This document shows positions 53,620 through 62,081 of a stretch of 64,000 nt of DNA, in pieces. This DNA is from G965232465 sp965276005. Lineage in GTDB: Bacteria; Pseudomonadota; Alphaproteobacteria; JAQWUY01. The translations under genes were made by a program, and so were the position numbers. Location: positions 186,001 through 250,000 of the forward strand of contig OZ254962.1 of assembly GCA_965276005.1 (NCBI GenBank). The letters run 5' to 3'. A model generated the notes under the pieces. The model saw nothing but the letters and a program-made list of their open reading frames with translations, ran no database searches and had not been told where the DNA came from. How positions within the stretch are numbered: the first letter of the stretch is position 1; every line of letters starts with the position of its first letter.

Positions 53620-54126
53620 TCAAGAAAAAATTTTAAAGGTGTGCGGAAATAGAGTCATGTTTTTGTCTGCGGGGACAGCGGTTGCCATGTGCCGAATGGT
53701 TTTTTTTGTCCGCATATCCATATAATCGGGGGCAATGTCTAACATCGGGTGTAATACAAAAGGGCGGTGTGGAATGTGCAGATGGGGGATGTGCAGGTGA
53801 TTCGTGTCTAGCACGATGTCGCCATAATACAAGATGTCCAAATCGATGACTCTGGGACCGTTGGTGTAGGTTGTTGTCCGTCCTAGTTGCCGCTCGATAT
53901 GTTTTAAGATTGCCAATAACCGTTCTGGTGATACAGCAGTTGTGGCGTGTAGTGCCATGTTTAAAAATCTGGGTTGATTGGGGGCGTACATGGGGGTGGT
54001 TTCGTAAATCTTTGAAACTTTTTTTATGCAAATATTATTATTTTTTAACAATGAGATAGATGTCTTAAAATTAAGTACTCTATCGCCTAAATTTGCCCCC
54101 AGTGCAATATATATATCTGTGTGCAT
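53620..54126 (-). CDS. folK: 2-amino-4-hydroxy-6-hydroxymethyldihydropteridine pyrophosphokinase
   Basis: 168 residues. It pyrophosphorylates the pterin before joining to pABA. Visible: IALGANLGDRVLNF at the start, YETTPMYAPNQPRFLNMA, the active-site block GPRVIDLDILYYGD, and HIPHRPFVLHPMLDIAPDY. It follows folP by 2 bp on the minus strand, so they are co-transcribed. Confidence 0.97.
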   Translation of the reverse strand: MHTDIYIALGANLGDRVLNFKTSISLLKNNNICIKKVSKIYETTPMYAPNQPRFLNMALHATTAVSPERLLAILKHIERQLGRTTTYTNGPRVIDLDILYYGDIVLDTNHLHIPHLHIPHRPFVLHPMLDIAPDYMDMRTKKTIRHMATAVPADKNMTLFPHTFKIFS

Positions 54127-54128
54127 AT

Positions 54129-54959
54129 TTACGCCTCTAATACGGCTTGTGTCATGTGCAGGGTGTGGCGGTTTTGTTGTACATCGTGTACCCGTATCAT
54201 GTCGACTTTGTGCATAACCGCCACAGCGGTAATGGCACAGGTGCCGATGGTGCGGTTGTCGACTTGTGTATGCAGCACTTCGCCAATAAAAGATTTGCGT
54301 GATGCCCCTAGTAACACGGGGTATCCTAGTTTTTTTATCTGTGGCAGGTGTTTTATAATTTGTAAATTTTGCGGTACGGTTTTACCAAATCCCAGTCCTG
54401 GATCGACAATAATGCGTTTTGCTTTAATGCCGTGTTGTATGGCGTTGTCTGCTAAGGTGCGTAACTCAGATAGCAGGGTTTCGATAAAATTGTCCATATC
54501 TTTTGCCGTATATGCAGTGCCCGTATGGGTGTGATGAACGGCACCAATGCGGGTTTTGTTGTGCATTAAGCATATGGGGCAGCTGTGTTTTTTTGCCACC
54601 TTAAACATGTGAGGGTCTTTGTTGCCGCCCCATACATCGTTGATCATGGTTGCCCCTGCACACAAGGCAGAATCGGCAACTGTTGCTTTGTAAGTGTCGA
54701 TCGATATGGGGATGTGTGGATGTATTTTACGGACGCCAGTGATAACGGGCAGCACACGGGATTTTTCTGTATCTGCATCGACATACTCTGCCCCCGGGCG
54801 GGTCGATTCGCCGCCAATGTCGACCATATCCGCCCCATTGGCGATCTGGTTAAGGGCGTGCTGTATGGCGTGGTCGGCACGGGCTCCATCGCCTGAAAAG
54901 CTGTCGGGGGTTGCGTTGACAATGCCCATAATTTTAGTATTCGATTTTATCTGCCACAT
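54129..54959 (-). CDS. folP: Dihydropteroate synthase
   Basis: 276 residues. It joins pterin pyrophosphate and p-aminobenzoate and is the sulfonamide target. Blocks: GIVNATPDSFSGDG, DMVDIGGESTRPGAEYVD, ISIDTYKATVADSAL, INDVWGG and IIVDPGLGFGKT, SRKSFIGEVL, and the C-terminal VHDVQQNRHTL. The start ATG (54957-54959) is divergent from folB across 57 bp, a shared promoter region. Confidence 0.98.
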   Translation of the reverse strand: MWQIKSNTKIMGIVNATPDSFSGDGARADHAIQHALNQIANGADMVDIGGESTRPGAEYVDADTEKSRVLPVITGVRKIHPHIPISIDTYKATVADSALCAGATMINDVWGGNKDPHMFKVAKKHSCPICLMHNKTRIGAVHHTHTGTAYTAKDMDNFIETLLSELRTLADNAIQHGIKAKRIIVDPGLGFGKTVPQNLQIIKHLPQIKKLGYPVLLGASRKSFIGEVLHTQVDNRTIGTCAITAVAVMHKVDMIRVHDVQQNRHTLHMTQAVLEA

Positions 54960-55016
54960 GGTATATACTGTTGTTGCTGTGTGTTAGAAGGATATATATA
55001 GGGAATATAGGCAAAA

Positions 55017-55391
55017 ATGGCAAGTGTTTTAACTGTGCAAGTACAACAATTGGAACTGGATTGGCTGGTGGGGGTGTTGGATTTTGAAAAAACCACCCCA
55101 CAGAAGCTGTGGATTAGTGTCGATGCCACTGTGCAGGCAGCGATTCTAGATAGTACAGAATGTTATACCGATGTGGTGTGTTATGCGGATATAGTCGATT
55201 TTATCAAACAGTATGCCCAAGCGGGGCATGTGCCTTTGGTGGAAACCATTGCCAACCGTATTTGTGATTATGTGTTGTCGAACCCAGCGGTGCAAGCGGT
55301 AAAAGTATCCGTCCATAAACCTAATATTATTGACGAATGCTATGCAGTTGGTGTAGTATTGCAAAAACAGCGTGATAATAGGAGGCTTTAA
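55017..55391 (+). CDS. folB: Dihydroneopterin aldolase
   Basis: 124 residues. It retains the family plan (ASVLTVQVQQLELDWLVGVLDFEK, then PQKLWISVDATV, CYADIVDFIKQYAQAG, HVPLVETIANRICDYVL, AVKVSVHKPN, where the VxVxKP strand is the hallmark). The usual G-x-Y/W-xxE catalytic region is GVLDFEKTTPQ, so the glutamate is kept. Divergent to folP and folK, completing a folate cluster. mlaC-like gene starts right at its stop. Confidence 0.88.
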   Translation: MASVLTVQVQQLELDWLVGVLDFEKTTPQKLWISVDATVQAAILDSTECYTDVVCYADIVDFIKQYAQAGHVPLVETIANRICDYVLSNPAVQAVKVSVHKPNIIDECYAVGVVLQKQRDNRRL

Positions 55392-56000
55392 ATGAAAACT
55401 ATATATGCGAAAATAGGGGTGATTTTATTATCCGTATGTATGTCTGTACAAGTGGCGGTTGCCACCCCGACCGCAGAGGAATTGTTTTTTGACGAACTGA
55501 AAGCCCGTACTTTGTCCATATTGAATGCGGATAATTTGTCCGTACAGGACAAACGCAGTCGGGTAAAGGAGATGATTTTAGAATACGCCGCCGTATACCA
55601 AATCGGTCGCAGTGTACTGGGTCCGCCGTGGCGTAAAATCAGCAAACAGCAACAACAAGATTACAGCGATATGTTTGCCGAATGGATATCGACAACGCTG
55701 GCAAGTCGTCTGGTGTCGATCAACTTACAGGGCGATATTAAAGTGGTACAAAAACACACGGGCAGCAATGGTATTTTGGTGGTAAGTACACAAATCGATA
55801 CGGGCAAACAGGGCAAAGTAACCGTCGATTGGTACATTCGCAAAATAGGCGATTCGCCCAAGCTATTCAATGTATCCATAGCCAATGTATCGATGATTGC
55901 CACCCAACGATCAGAGTTCTCAGTCGTGTACGGACAACGGGGTCTCATCGGCTTGATGGATGTGATGGCACAGCAAACACAGGAAAATAGCCGCCAATAG
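55392..56000 (+). CDS. mlaC: MlaC/Ttg2D-like periplasmic phospholipid-transport protein
   Basis: 202 residues with signal peptide (MKTIYAKIGVILLSVCMSVQ, cleavage after AVA near 24). The body follows MlaC: an N-terminal helix (FFDELKARTLSILNADNLSV), ILEYAAVYQIGRSVLGPPWRKISKQQQQDY, FAEWISTTLASRLV, and KVTVDWYIRKIGDSPKLFNVSIANVSMI. MlaC-type proteins shuttle phospholipids between outer and inner membranes. The other mla genes are not nearby. Its ATG follows the folB stop directly, so translation is probably coupled. Confidence 0.85.
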   Translation: MKTIYAKIGVILLSVCMSVQVAVATPTAEELFFDELKARTLSILNADNLSVQDKRSRVKEMILEYAAVYQIGRSVLGPPWRKISKQQQQDYSDMFAEWISTTLASRLVSINLQGDIKVVQKHTGSNGILVVSTQIDTGKQGKVTVDWYIRKIGDSPKLFNVSIANVSMIATQRSEFSVVYGQRGLIGLMDVMAQQTQENSRQ

Positions 56001-56051
56001 GGCGATTCGCTCCCATTTTAAGGACTATGGTATACCTAGTGAGGAAAAATT

Positions 56052-59000
56052 ATGCTAAAATCGTTACAAGATTTGTTACGAACCTACACTCAGGGGTATG
56101 CTCGATACACGCCTAAAAAATCTGATTTTGAACACTTTATAAGGCATCTTGTGGCTTATAAACACGATGTACAGCACGCCATAAACACTAACCAAAAGGA
56201 AGAAAATGTAAAGTCTAAGTTTTGCACATTTTTAGCTGCCTGTTTTGATTATGAGATCCCCATACAGTTAGATTATCAAAATATAGATGTATCCATATGC
56301 AACCAAAAAAATGAAATAAAAGCGATATGCGAATTTAAAGCATTAAACGCAAGCGATATGCTAACCGATAAGGACTACAACAAAAAATCATTACAGCAAG
56401 CCATATATTATTTTTACAAGCTTCGCAAGGGGACACAAAAACATGTTAAGCATGTTATTATAACAGACGGACAGCAATTTTACTTTATCGACCCTACTTG
56501 TTTGCTAGATAGACAATTAGAAAATGTCTGCAATGCACAAATGACGGAAAAAGGAACCACCCCGATTTACAGAGAAATTGGCGAAGTTTTAAAAAATACA
56601 ACTTTATTAGAAACCATCAAGCAACATACGGTACATTTTGATATGCGTGCATATATGGATTGGGCGGAAACCCATGTAGACAATATGGCGAGTATCGATT
56701 ACAACGCCGAAACTACCCGTTGTGTTGTCGATGTGTATAAAGTATTCCACAGCGATTTTTTATTGTGGGAATACAGTCCGAAGGATTCGAATCAACTTAA
56801 CAAAAAGTTTTATAATGAACTGCTGTATATATTAGGGCTAAAAGAACATAGCAAAAGCGGAAAAACAACTATTGTTCCATCGTATCAAGACGGGGCATTG
56901 ATGACTGATATTTTGTATAAAATCGAAACGCAAACCCGTATAGCCGCAGCGAATCGCTTGGAAACGGGTTTTAGTTTGATAACCATATGGCTAAATCGAA
57001 TTTTGTTTTTAAAGCTGTTTGAGGGGCAGCTACTAACTTTCAACCGCAACGATAGACATAAAAAAGACTATCGTTTTATGTCTTCGAATAAAGTAGTTGA
57101 TTTTGACGATTTAAATGCCTTATTTTTTGAAATATTAGGGGTTGCTCTCAACAAAAGGCACCCAAAGCACAAAAACAAAAGCCATATTCCTTATTTAAAC
57201 AGTTCGCTTTTCGAACTCTCTGATATTGAACAGCAAGCGATTCGTATTGCAAATATCGATAAGGATTTAAAATTACCAGTCATATACAATTCGGTACTGC
57301 CGCAACAAGGTAACAATGAAAACACTTTAAAATATTTACTAAATTTTCTCGATGCTTATGATTTTGCCTCTGCACAAGGCGATGATGTTGTCCGAGAAGA
57401 TACGGTCGAAATCATTAACCCGGCGGTTTTGGGGTTAATATTTGAAAAATTAAATGGCTATAAAGACGGTGCGTTTTATACGCCCGGTTATATTACAGAA
57501 TACATGGCAGAACAAAGTATCAATCGGGCGGTTGTACAAAAGTTTAACGATACCTATAATTGGGATTGTAAAAACATGCAAGATGTAAAGAATCGCACGG
57601 GTACCGATGTGTATAAAAAATATGTTGAATACAATGTGGTTATAGATTCTGTTACCATATGCGACCCAGCGGTGGGATCGGGACATTTTTTGGTATCCGC
57701 TTTAAATTATATCATCGCCCTAAAATCTGCATTAGATATACTATATTATGGGGACAAAAAGATACATCACAATATACAAGTGATACACGATACTTTGTGT
57801 ATAACCGACCGTTACGGCACTCCATTTGTATACGATCGTTTTGATATAACAAAACACAATTACACCATACAAAAATCTATATTTCACGCCAAAAAACAGG
57901 TTATCGAAAACCAATTATTTGGCGTCGATATAAACCCCAATTCGGTTGCTATATGTCAATTGAGATTATGGATTGAGTTATTAAAACACACCTATTATCA
58001 TGACGATGGCACTATGGAAATTTTACCAAATATCGACATAAATGTAAAATACGGTGATTCGCTAATAAGCAAATTTCTTCCCAAAGTGGGACACTCTATA
58101 TTCGATAGCACCGATGGACAGTCGCAGTTGGGGAAGAAAATCAAAGCTTATAAACAAGCGGTAAGGGATTATAAACACTCCAATTCCAAATCGGCAAAGG
58201 AGAAAGTGAATGATCGTTTATCGGCTATTAAAAACGACCTATATTCGGTGGTGCAATTGCACTTGTTCGAAAAAAATGACGGGGATAATTTGTTTAAAAA
58301 CTCGATGGAATGGATGTTGGAATTCCCCGAAGTGCTGGACGATAAAGGTATGTTTAAAGGCTTTGATGTAGTGATTGGCAACCCACCATATATTCCATAT
58401 AAACAGGTTTCAAAAATTTCTGCGTATAAAGAGTATGAAGTGGTTAAAAACGGGCAAACCAACAAACCGAATGTATATTGTTTATTCATAGAAAGATCCC
58501 TACAATTATTCAAACCAAATGGCATATTGCAATTTATCACCCCCATATCATTTTTAGTGCAGAGCGATAGTATCGTTTTAAGGCAGCTATTGTTAAACAA
58601 AAATATCTTTGAATTATTAGACACGAGCTATATAGATGTTTTTCATGGGGCAGGCACTTATACAGTTATTTTAGGCATTGCCAATAACACCTTATCAGAC
58701 CTCATTAAGACAAACAAAATTTACGACCTTAAACAGCTGGGACAAGCGGATGAAAATCGTTTTATAGATAAAAAACATTTTTCACCACCAGAGTATTTGA
58801 TTATACTATCACCACACCTAAATTTACTAAAATCACTGGAAAACACAGGACAAAAATTAGGCGATTGTGCCACTGTACAAGTGGGTATATCGGCTGCCGG
58901 GTTTAGCAACCATATCATACCTAGTAAACAAGCAGGATATGAAAAGTGCCTAATCGCCAGCAATATTTTTAAATATAGCATCGATTCGAAACACGGTTTC

Positions 59001-59468
59001 ATTAAAGCAGATGTATTTTCAGACAGAAAAAAAGCACAATTTGCAAAACAAAAAATCGTTACAACCAAAATGACAAACACTTTGCGATGTTATATAGATC
59101 GGCAAGGATTTTTCTTGGGTAAAGTCAATTTTATAATACCGCATGCACATATGGACATTGAAATATTAACCGCTTTTCTTAATTCCAAAGTTTTTGATTT
59201 TTATTATAGTCAAACTTATGATGCCCTACACAATCAAGGCGGGGCATTTGGTTACGACACCCCATCCCTAGAAAAATTTCCCATACAGGTAAAGATACAT
59301 ACGGGCGATAAACAAAAACTGATACAACTGGTACATAAATGCCAAGACACAAAACGACGAAATCCCAATGCGGATATTACAAAATACGAATTACAAATCG
59401 ACAACATAATCTATAAGCTGTATGACCTAAAAAAGACAGAAATTAACATTATAGAAAATAGAGGGTAA
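56052..59468 (+). CDS. Type IIG/Eco57I-like restriction-modification enzyme
   Basis: 1138 residues with nuclease, methylase and specificity in one chain. N-terminal PD-(D/E)XK-like core: D79 in NIDVSI and E94-F-K96. A helical linker follows. The N6-adenine methylase has motif I CDPAVGSGHFLVSALNYI (about 537-554) and motif IV VIGNPPYIPY (about 774-783); DGAFYTPGYITEYM just before motif I is typical. The last about 330 residues are the target-recognition part, with INFIIPHAHMDIEI-like C-terminal features (here VNFIIPHAHMDIEI). It modifies and cuts at the same site. RBS GAGGAAAA. Its stop is 2 bp before the next gene, which is therefore part of the same unit. Confidence 0.92.
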   Translation: MLKSLQDLLRTYTQGYARYTPKKSDFEHFIRHLVAYKHDVQHAINTNQKEENVKSKFCTFLAACFDYEIPIQLDYQNIDVSICNQKNEIKAICEFKALNASDMLTDKDYNKKSLQQAIYYFYKLRKGTQKHVKHVIITDGQQFYFIDPTCLLDRQLENVCNAQMTEKGTTPIYREIGEVLKNTTLLETIKQHTVHFDMRAYMDWAETHVDNMASIDYNAETTRCVVDVYKVFHSDFLLWEYSPKDSNQLNKKFYNELLYILGLKEHSKSGKTTIVPSYQDGALMTDILYKIETQTRIAAANRLETGFSLITIWLNRILFLKLFEGQLLTFNRNDRHKKDYRFMSSNKVVDFDDLNALFFEILGVALNKRHPKHKNKSHIPYLNSSLFELSDIEQQAIRIANIDKDLKLPVIYNSVLPQQGNNENTLKYLLNFLDAYDFASAQGDDVVREDTVEIINPAVLGLIFEKLNGYKDGAFYTPGYITEYMAEQSINRAVVQKFNDTYNWDCKNMQDVKNRTGTDVYKKYVEYNVVIDSVTICDPAVGSGHFLVSALNYIIALKSALDILYYGDKKIHHNIQVIHDTLCITDRYGTPFVYDRFDITKHNYTIQKSIFHAKKQVIENQLFGVDINPNSVAICQLRLWIELLKHTYYHDDGTMEILPNIDINVKYGDSLISKFLPKVGHSIFDSTDGQSQLGKKIKAYKQAVRDYKHSNSKSAKEKVNDRLSAIKNDLYSVVQLHLFEKNDGDNLFKNSMEWMLEFPEVLDDKGMFKGFDVVIGNPPYIPYKQVSKISAYKEYEVVKNGQTNKPNVYCLFIERSLQLFKPNGILQFITPISFLVQSDSIVLRQLLLNKNIFELLDTSYIDVFHGAGTYTVILGIANNTLSDLIKTNKIYDLKQLGQADENRFIDKKHFSPPEYLIILSPHLNLLKSLENTGQKLGDCATVQVGISAAGFSNHIIPSKQAGYEKCLIASNIFKYSIDSKHGFIKADVFSDRKKAQFAKQKIVTTKMTNTLRCYIDRQGFFLGKVNFIIPHAHMDIEILTAFLNSKVFDFYYSQTYDALHNQGGAFGYDTPSLEKFPIQVKIHTGDKQKLIQLVHKCQDTKRRNPNADITKYELQIDNIIYKLYDLKKTEINIIENRG

Positions 59469-59470
59469 TT

Positions 59471-60427
59471 ATGTCAGATACTCGAAAATGTTTTTTGTGT
59501 GACGATGAGGCTCGAATTCAAAAATTCGAATTCATACACTATGCGGTAGAATGTAATACTTGTGGTACATACAAGATACATCATGATGTTGTGGGGAATA
59601 TTGACAGGGGTTACCTTGAAAAACCAGTTTATAATGGGGATAAAATCCGTCATATTGAGGAGGATGCTAAGGGTCTTGAGGACGCATTGGTTTTATTAAG
59701 GGGTTATATTCAAACTTGTATTTTAAATGGCGATAAGCCTAGATATATAGATCCCGCCCTATTGGAAGAATTACAATTAAAAGGTAAGCCGAATTTAGAA
59801 GAAAGGTTAGAATTAATACTAAAAAAGTTAAAAAAAGACACAAAAGATTTTGGCGAATTCGTTGGGGTTGATAAAAGTTATAAAGATTTATCTTACTCTG
59901 ATTCGGATAATAATTTTGGTGCATTGGTACTTGTTTTAGAGCAAAGGGATTTAGTCAAAGGCACAAAAATTAAGGCGGGATATATTGATTTACAATTAAC
60001 CGCCAAAGCATTTTCCATACTAGAGGAAAAAAATAAATATTCGAAAAATGTTTTTGTTGCCATGTCTTTTAGTGACGCATTAAACACTGTATATGAACAA
60101 GCCATTAAAACAGGAGTCGAAAACGCAGGATATATCCCGATTCGTGTCGATAAAACAGAACATGCGGACAAAATTTGTGACCGAATCATAGCAGAGATTA
60201 AAAAATCCCGCTTTATCATCGCAGATTTTACAGAGCACAAAAACGGTGTTTACTATGAAGCGGGTTTCGCTCAGGGGTTAGGCTTAAAGGTCATATGGAC
60301 TTGTCATGAAGATGATATAAACGCCTTGCATTTTGACATACAACAATACAACTGTATCACATGGCAATATGACGACATGCCTGCATTTTGCCGAAAAATA
60401 ACCGACCGCATAAGTGCCCTTATGTAG
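59471..60427 (+). CDS. Zinc-ribbon plus nucleoside deoxyribosyltransferase/TIR-like protein coupled to a type IIG enzyme
   Basis: 318 residues. An N-terminal zinc ribbon (C7, C10 ... C28, C31) starts the chain. A middle helical region (about 60-185) has no recognised family. The C-terminal domain (about 193-318) reads VFVAMSF, YEQAIKTGVENAGYIPIRVDK, RIIAEIKKSRFIIADFTEH and GVYYEAGFAQGLG. This is the nucleoside 2-deoxyribosyltransferase-like (PF05014-like) fold, related to TIR-type NAD hydrolases; E262 of YYEAG is the candidate catalytic residue. It starts 2 bp after the restriction gene and has GAGGG as RBS. A nucleotide-cleaving effector triggered by restriction failure is my inference. The substrate is unknown. 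Confidence 0.75.
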   Translation: MSDTRKCFLCDDEARIQKFEFIHYAVECNTCGTYKIHHDVVGNIDRGYLEKPVYNGDKIRHIEEDAKGLEDALVLLRGYIQTCILNGDKPRYIDPALLEELQLKGKPNLEERLELILKKLKKDTKDFGEFVGVDKSYKDLSYSDSDNNFGALVLVLEQRDLVKGTKIKAGYIDLQLTAKAFSILEEKNKYSKNVFVAMSFSDALNTVYEQAIKTGVENAGYIPIRVDKTEHADKICDRIIAEIKKSRFIIADFTEHKNGVYYEAGFAQGLGLKVIWTCHEDDINALHFDIQQYNCITWQYDDMPAFCRKITDRISALM

Positions 60428-60446
60428 CCCCCCCCCCCCCCCCCCC
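60428..60446. repeat. C19 homopolymer tract
   Basis: Nineteen consecutive C residues start immediately after the TAG of the zinc-ribbon gene and precede the convergent hicB end. It is outside all reading frames. Together with the G16 tract at 42748 it is a C tract read outward from restriction-modification DNA. An assembly or sequencing origin cannot be ruled out. Confidence 0.9.
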
Positions 60447-60472
60447 TCTCCATGTTTACATTGCCCATCTGC

Positions 60473-60886
60473 CTATAAAGATTGTATTTCCTTAGTAATA
60501 CAATCGGCGATAAACCGTGCTTTTTTGCCTTTTCCTATTTTTGTATCCAGTGCGTCAATAATACTCTGTGGCAAGGTGATATTTAACCGCTTGGTTTTTT
60601 CCTTAACATATGCTGTGATGGGCAATATACCGATCATGTCAATTTTATCATATTCGTTGTCTGGGTCTGCTTTAAATTCTGTTAAGATTTTTTCAGGGTC
60701 TTGATTGGGTGGTAAATGTTCCTGTGATGGGCTTTCAAAACGGGTTTTTAAATAGTCTTGTGCCATAAATAAAGCATGCTTATAATCCTTTCCTTCAGTT
60801 GCAGCATAAGGAATTTCAGGAAATTCTACAGAATAATATGTATCTCTTGGATGTTTATATATAATGGCATAATATGTAATTTTCAT
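60473..60886 (-). CDS. hicB: HicB-type antitoxin
   Basis: 137 residues. The N-terminal HicB domain reads KITYYAIIYKHPRDTYYSVEFPEIP, then ATEGKDYKHALFMAQDYLKTR. A C-terminal ribbon-helix-helix DNA-binding part reads KRLNITLPQSIIDALDTKIG. RBS AAAGGGG. It sits 12 bp after hicA on the minus strand and would neutralise the toxin and repress the operon. Confidence 0.9.
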   Translation of the reverse strand: MKITYYAIIYKHPRDTYYSVEFPEIPYAATEGKDYKHALFMAQDYLKTRFESPSQEHLPPNQDPEKILTEFKADPDNEYDKIDMIGILPITAYVKEKTKRLNITLPQSIIDALDTKIGKGKKARFIADCITKEIQSL

Positions 60887-60898
60887 ACACTGTCCCCT

Positions 60899-61087
60899 TT
60901 ATTTTTTCAATAAGTTGCGTACTTTTTTATCCAATCCCTTGGATAATTCTTGATTATCCCCGTGATAGGGCAATGGAAATATACGACCACCTTTTTTATA
61001 CTTGCGGTGTGATCCCTTGCCACCTGCGACCAATCGCCATCCATTTTGAATGAGCAATTTATGTGCTTCACGATATTTATATGGCAT
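60899..61087 (-). CDS. hicA: HicA-type mRNA interferase toxin
   Basis: 62 residues from the ATG complementary to 61085-61087, chosen because AAGGAA lies about 8 bp upstream; a longer frame to 61141 begins within AT-rich leader. The dsRBD-like fold is visible: YREAHKLLIQNGWRLVAGGK, GSHRKYKKGG (catalytic histidine in GSH) and FPLPYHGDNQELSKGLDKKV. First gene of the toxin-antitoxin pair with hicB. Confidence 0.92.
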   Translation of the reverse strand: MPYKYREAHKLLIQNGWRLVAGGKGSHRKYKKGGRIFPLPYHGDNQELSKGLDKKVRNLLKK

Positions 61088-61240
61088 ACAGCGTTTCCTT
61101 ATCCAAATCCACTGTGACGCATTATACGCATAATTATACACAGTGTCAATAATGATTTTTGATTTATCTGTATACCTTATATTTTTCGGAGTGGGCGGTA
61201 TGGTTTATAGGCATTTGCAAGCGATTCGATATACAGATTT

Positions 61241-61993
61241 TCACTGAAATTGTTCGGTTATGATGCGTTCTTCCAGATCGTGGGTGCTGTCGGTGAGTAG
61301 GGATACTTGTCGCTGGGTGGCTTTGCTGATTCGGACGCTTTTGATGTGCCTTAGGGCGGTGTTGTCTGTTGCTGCGGATGCGGGGCGTTTTTCGGTGTCT
61401 AGGCATTCGAACAGCACTTCGCCGTTGTCGGGAATCACTGCTCCTCGCCAGCGTCTGGGGTTAAATGGGGATATGGGGGTTAGGGCTAAGGCTTGTGATT
61501 GTATGGGCAGCACCGACCCCATTGCCGATAAATTATAAGCGGTGGATCCTACGGGTGTTGCCACCAATGCTCCATCGCATACCAATTTGGGCAGGCGGAC
61601 TTTGTCTTGAATCGATATTTTAATGTGAATCGCCTGTTGGGTCAGGCGGTGTATCGAGACTTCGTTGTATCCGTATAAGGTTTGCGGGGGGGCGTGCATG
61701 TGTTCCGTGTGGGCTTGCAGGGGGTGTAACACATGTTCATGGGCGGTTTCAATGGCACCAATCAGGTTGTCCGATGGGGCGTTCATCATAAACCCCACCG
61801 TACCATAATTTAACCCATATAACTTGACATCACGGTTGGTATAAGCATGTAAGCATCTTAGCATAAACCCATCGCCGCCAATGACGACTATAATCTGTGC
61901 GTCCTCAACGGCACAGGGCGGATACATATTGGCATAGTGTTTATATGCTTGTTGGCTTTGTTCGGAACCGCTCACCTCATAAAAGATTTTCAT
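61241..61993 (-). CDS. nadK: NAD kinase
   Basis: 250 residues. It phosphorylates NAD to NADP. The motif VVIGGDGFMLRCLH contains the GGDG ATP/NAD-binding loop, followed by LYGLNYGTVGFMMN and the second conserved block LVCDGALVATPVGSTAYNLSAMGSVL. The short length is usual for alphaproteobacteria. Leftward, with its ATG complementary to 61991-61993; divergent from the threonine dehydratase. Confidence 0.97.
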   Translation of the reverse strand: MKIFYEVSGSEQSQQAYKHYANMYPPCAVEDAQIIVVIGGDGFMLRCLHAYTNRDVKLYGLNYGTVGFMMNAPSDNLIGAIETAHEHVLHPLQAHTEHMHAPPQTLYGYNEVSIHRLTQQAIHIKISIQDKVRLPKLVCDGALVATPVGSTAYNLSAMGSVLPIQSQALALTPISPFNPRRWRGAVIPDNGEVLFECLDTEKRPASAATDNTALRHIKSVRISKATQRQVSLLTDSTHDLEERIITEQFQ

Positions 61994-62081
61994 ATGTTTG
62001 TCCTTTTACTGTGGTACTTTTTAAATATTGTGGTATCTTACCGTATTAACATGATGAAATAAACCTTAAAAAGGCACCACG

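Noticed and set aside
60899..61141. 80-residue version of HicA
   Set aside because: The extra 18 residues are encoded by AT-rich leader; the ATG complementary to 61085-61087 has a proper RBS and gives the usual HicA length.
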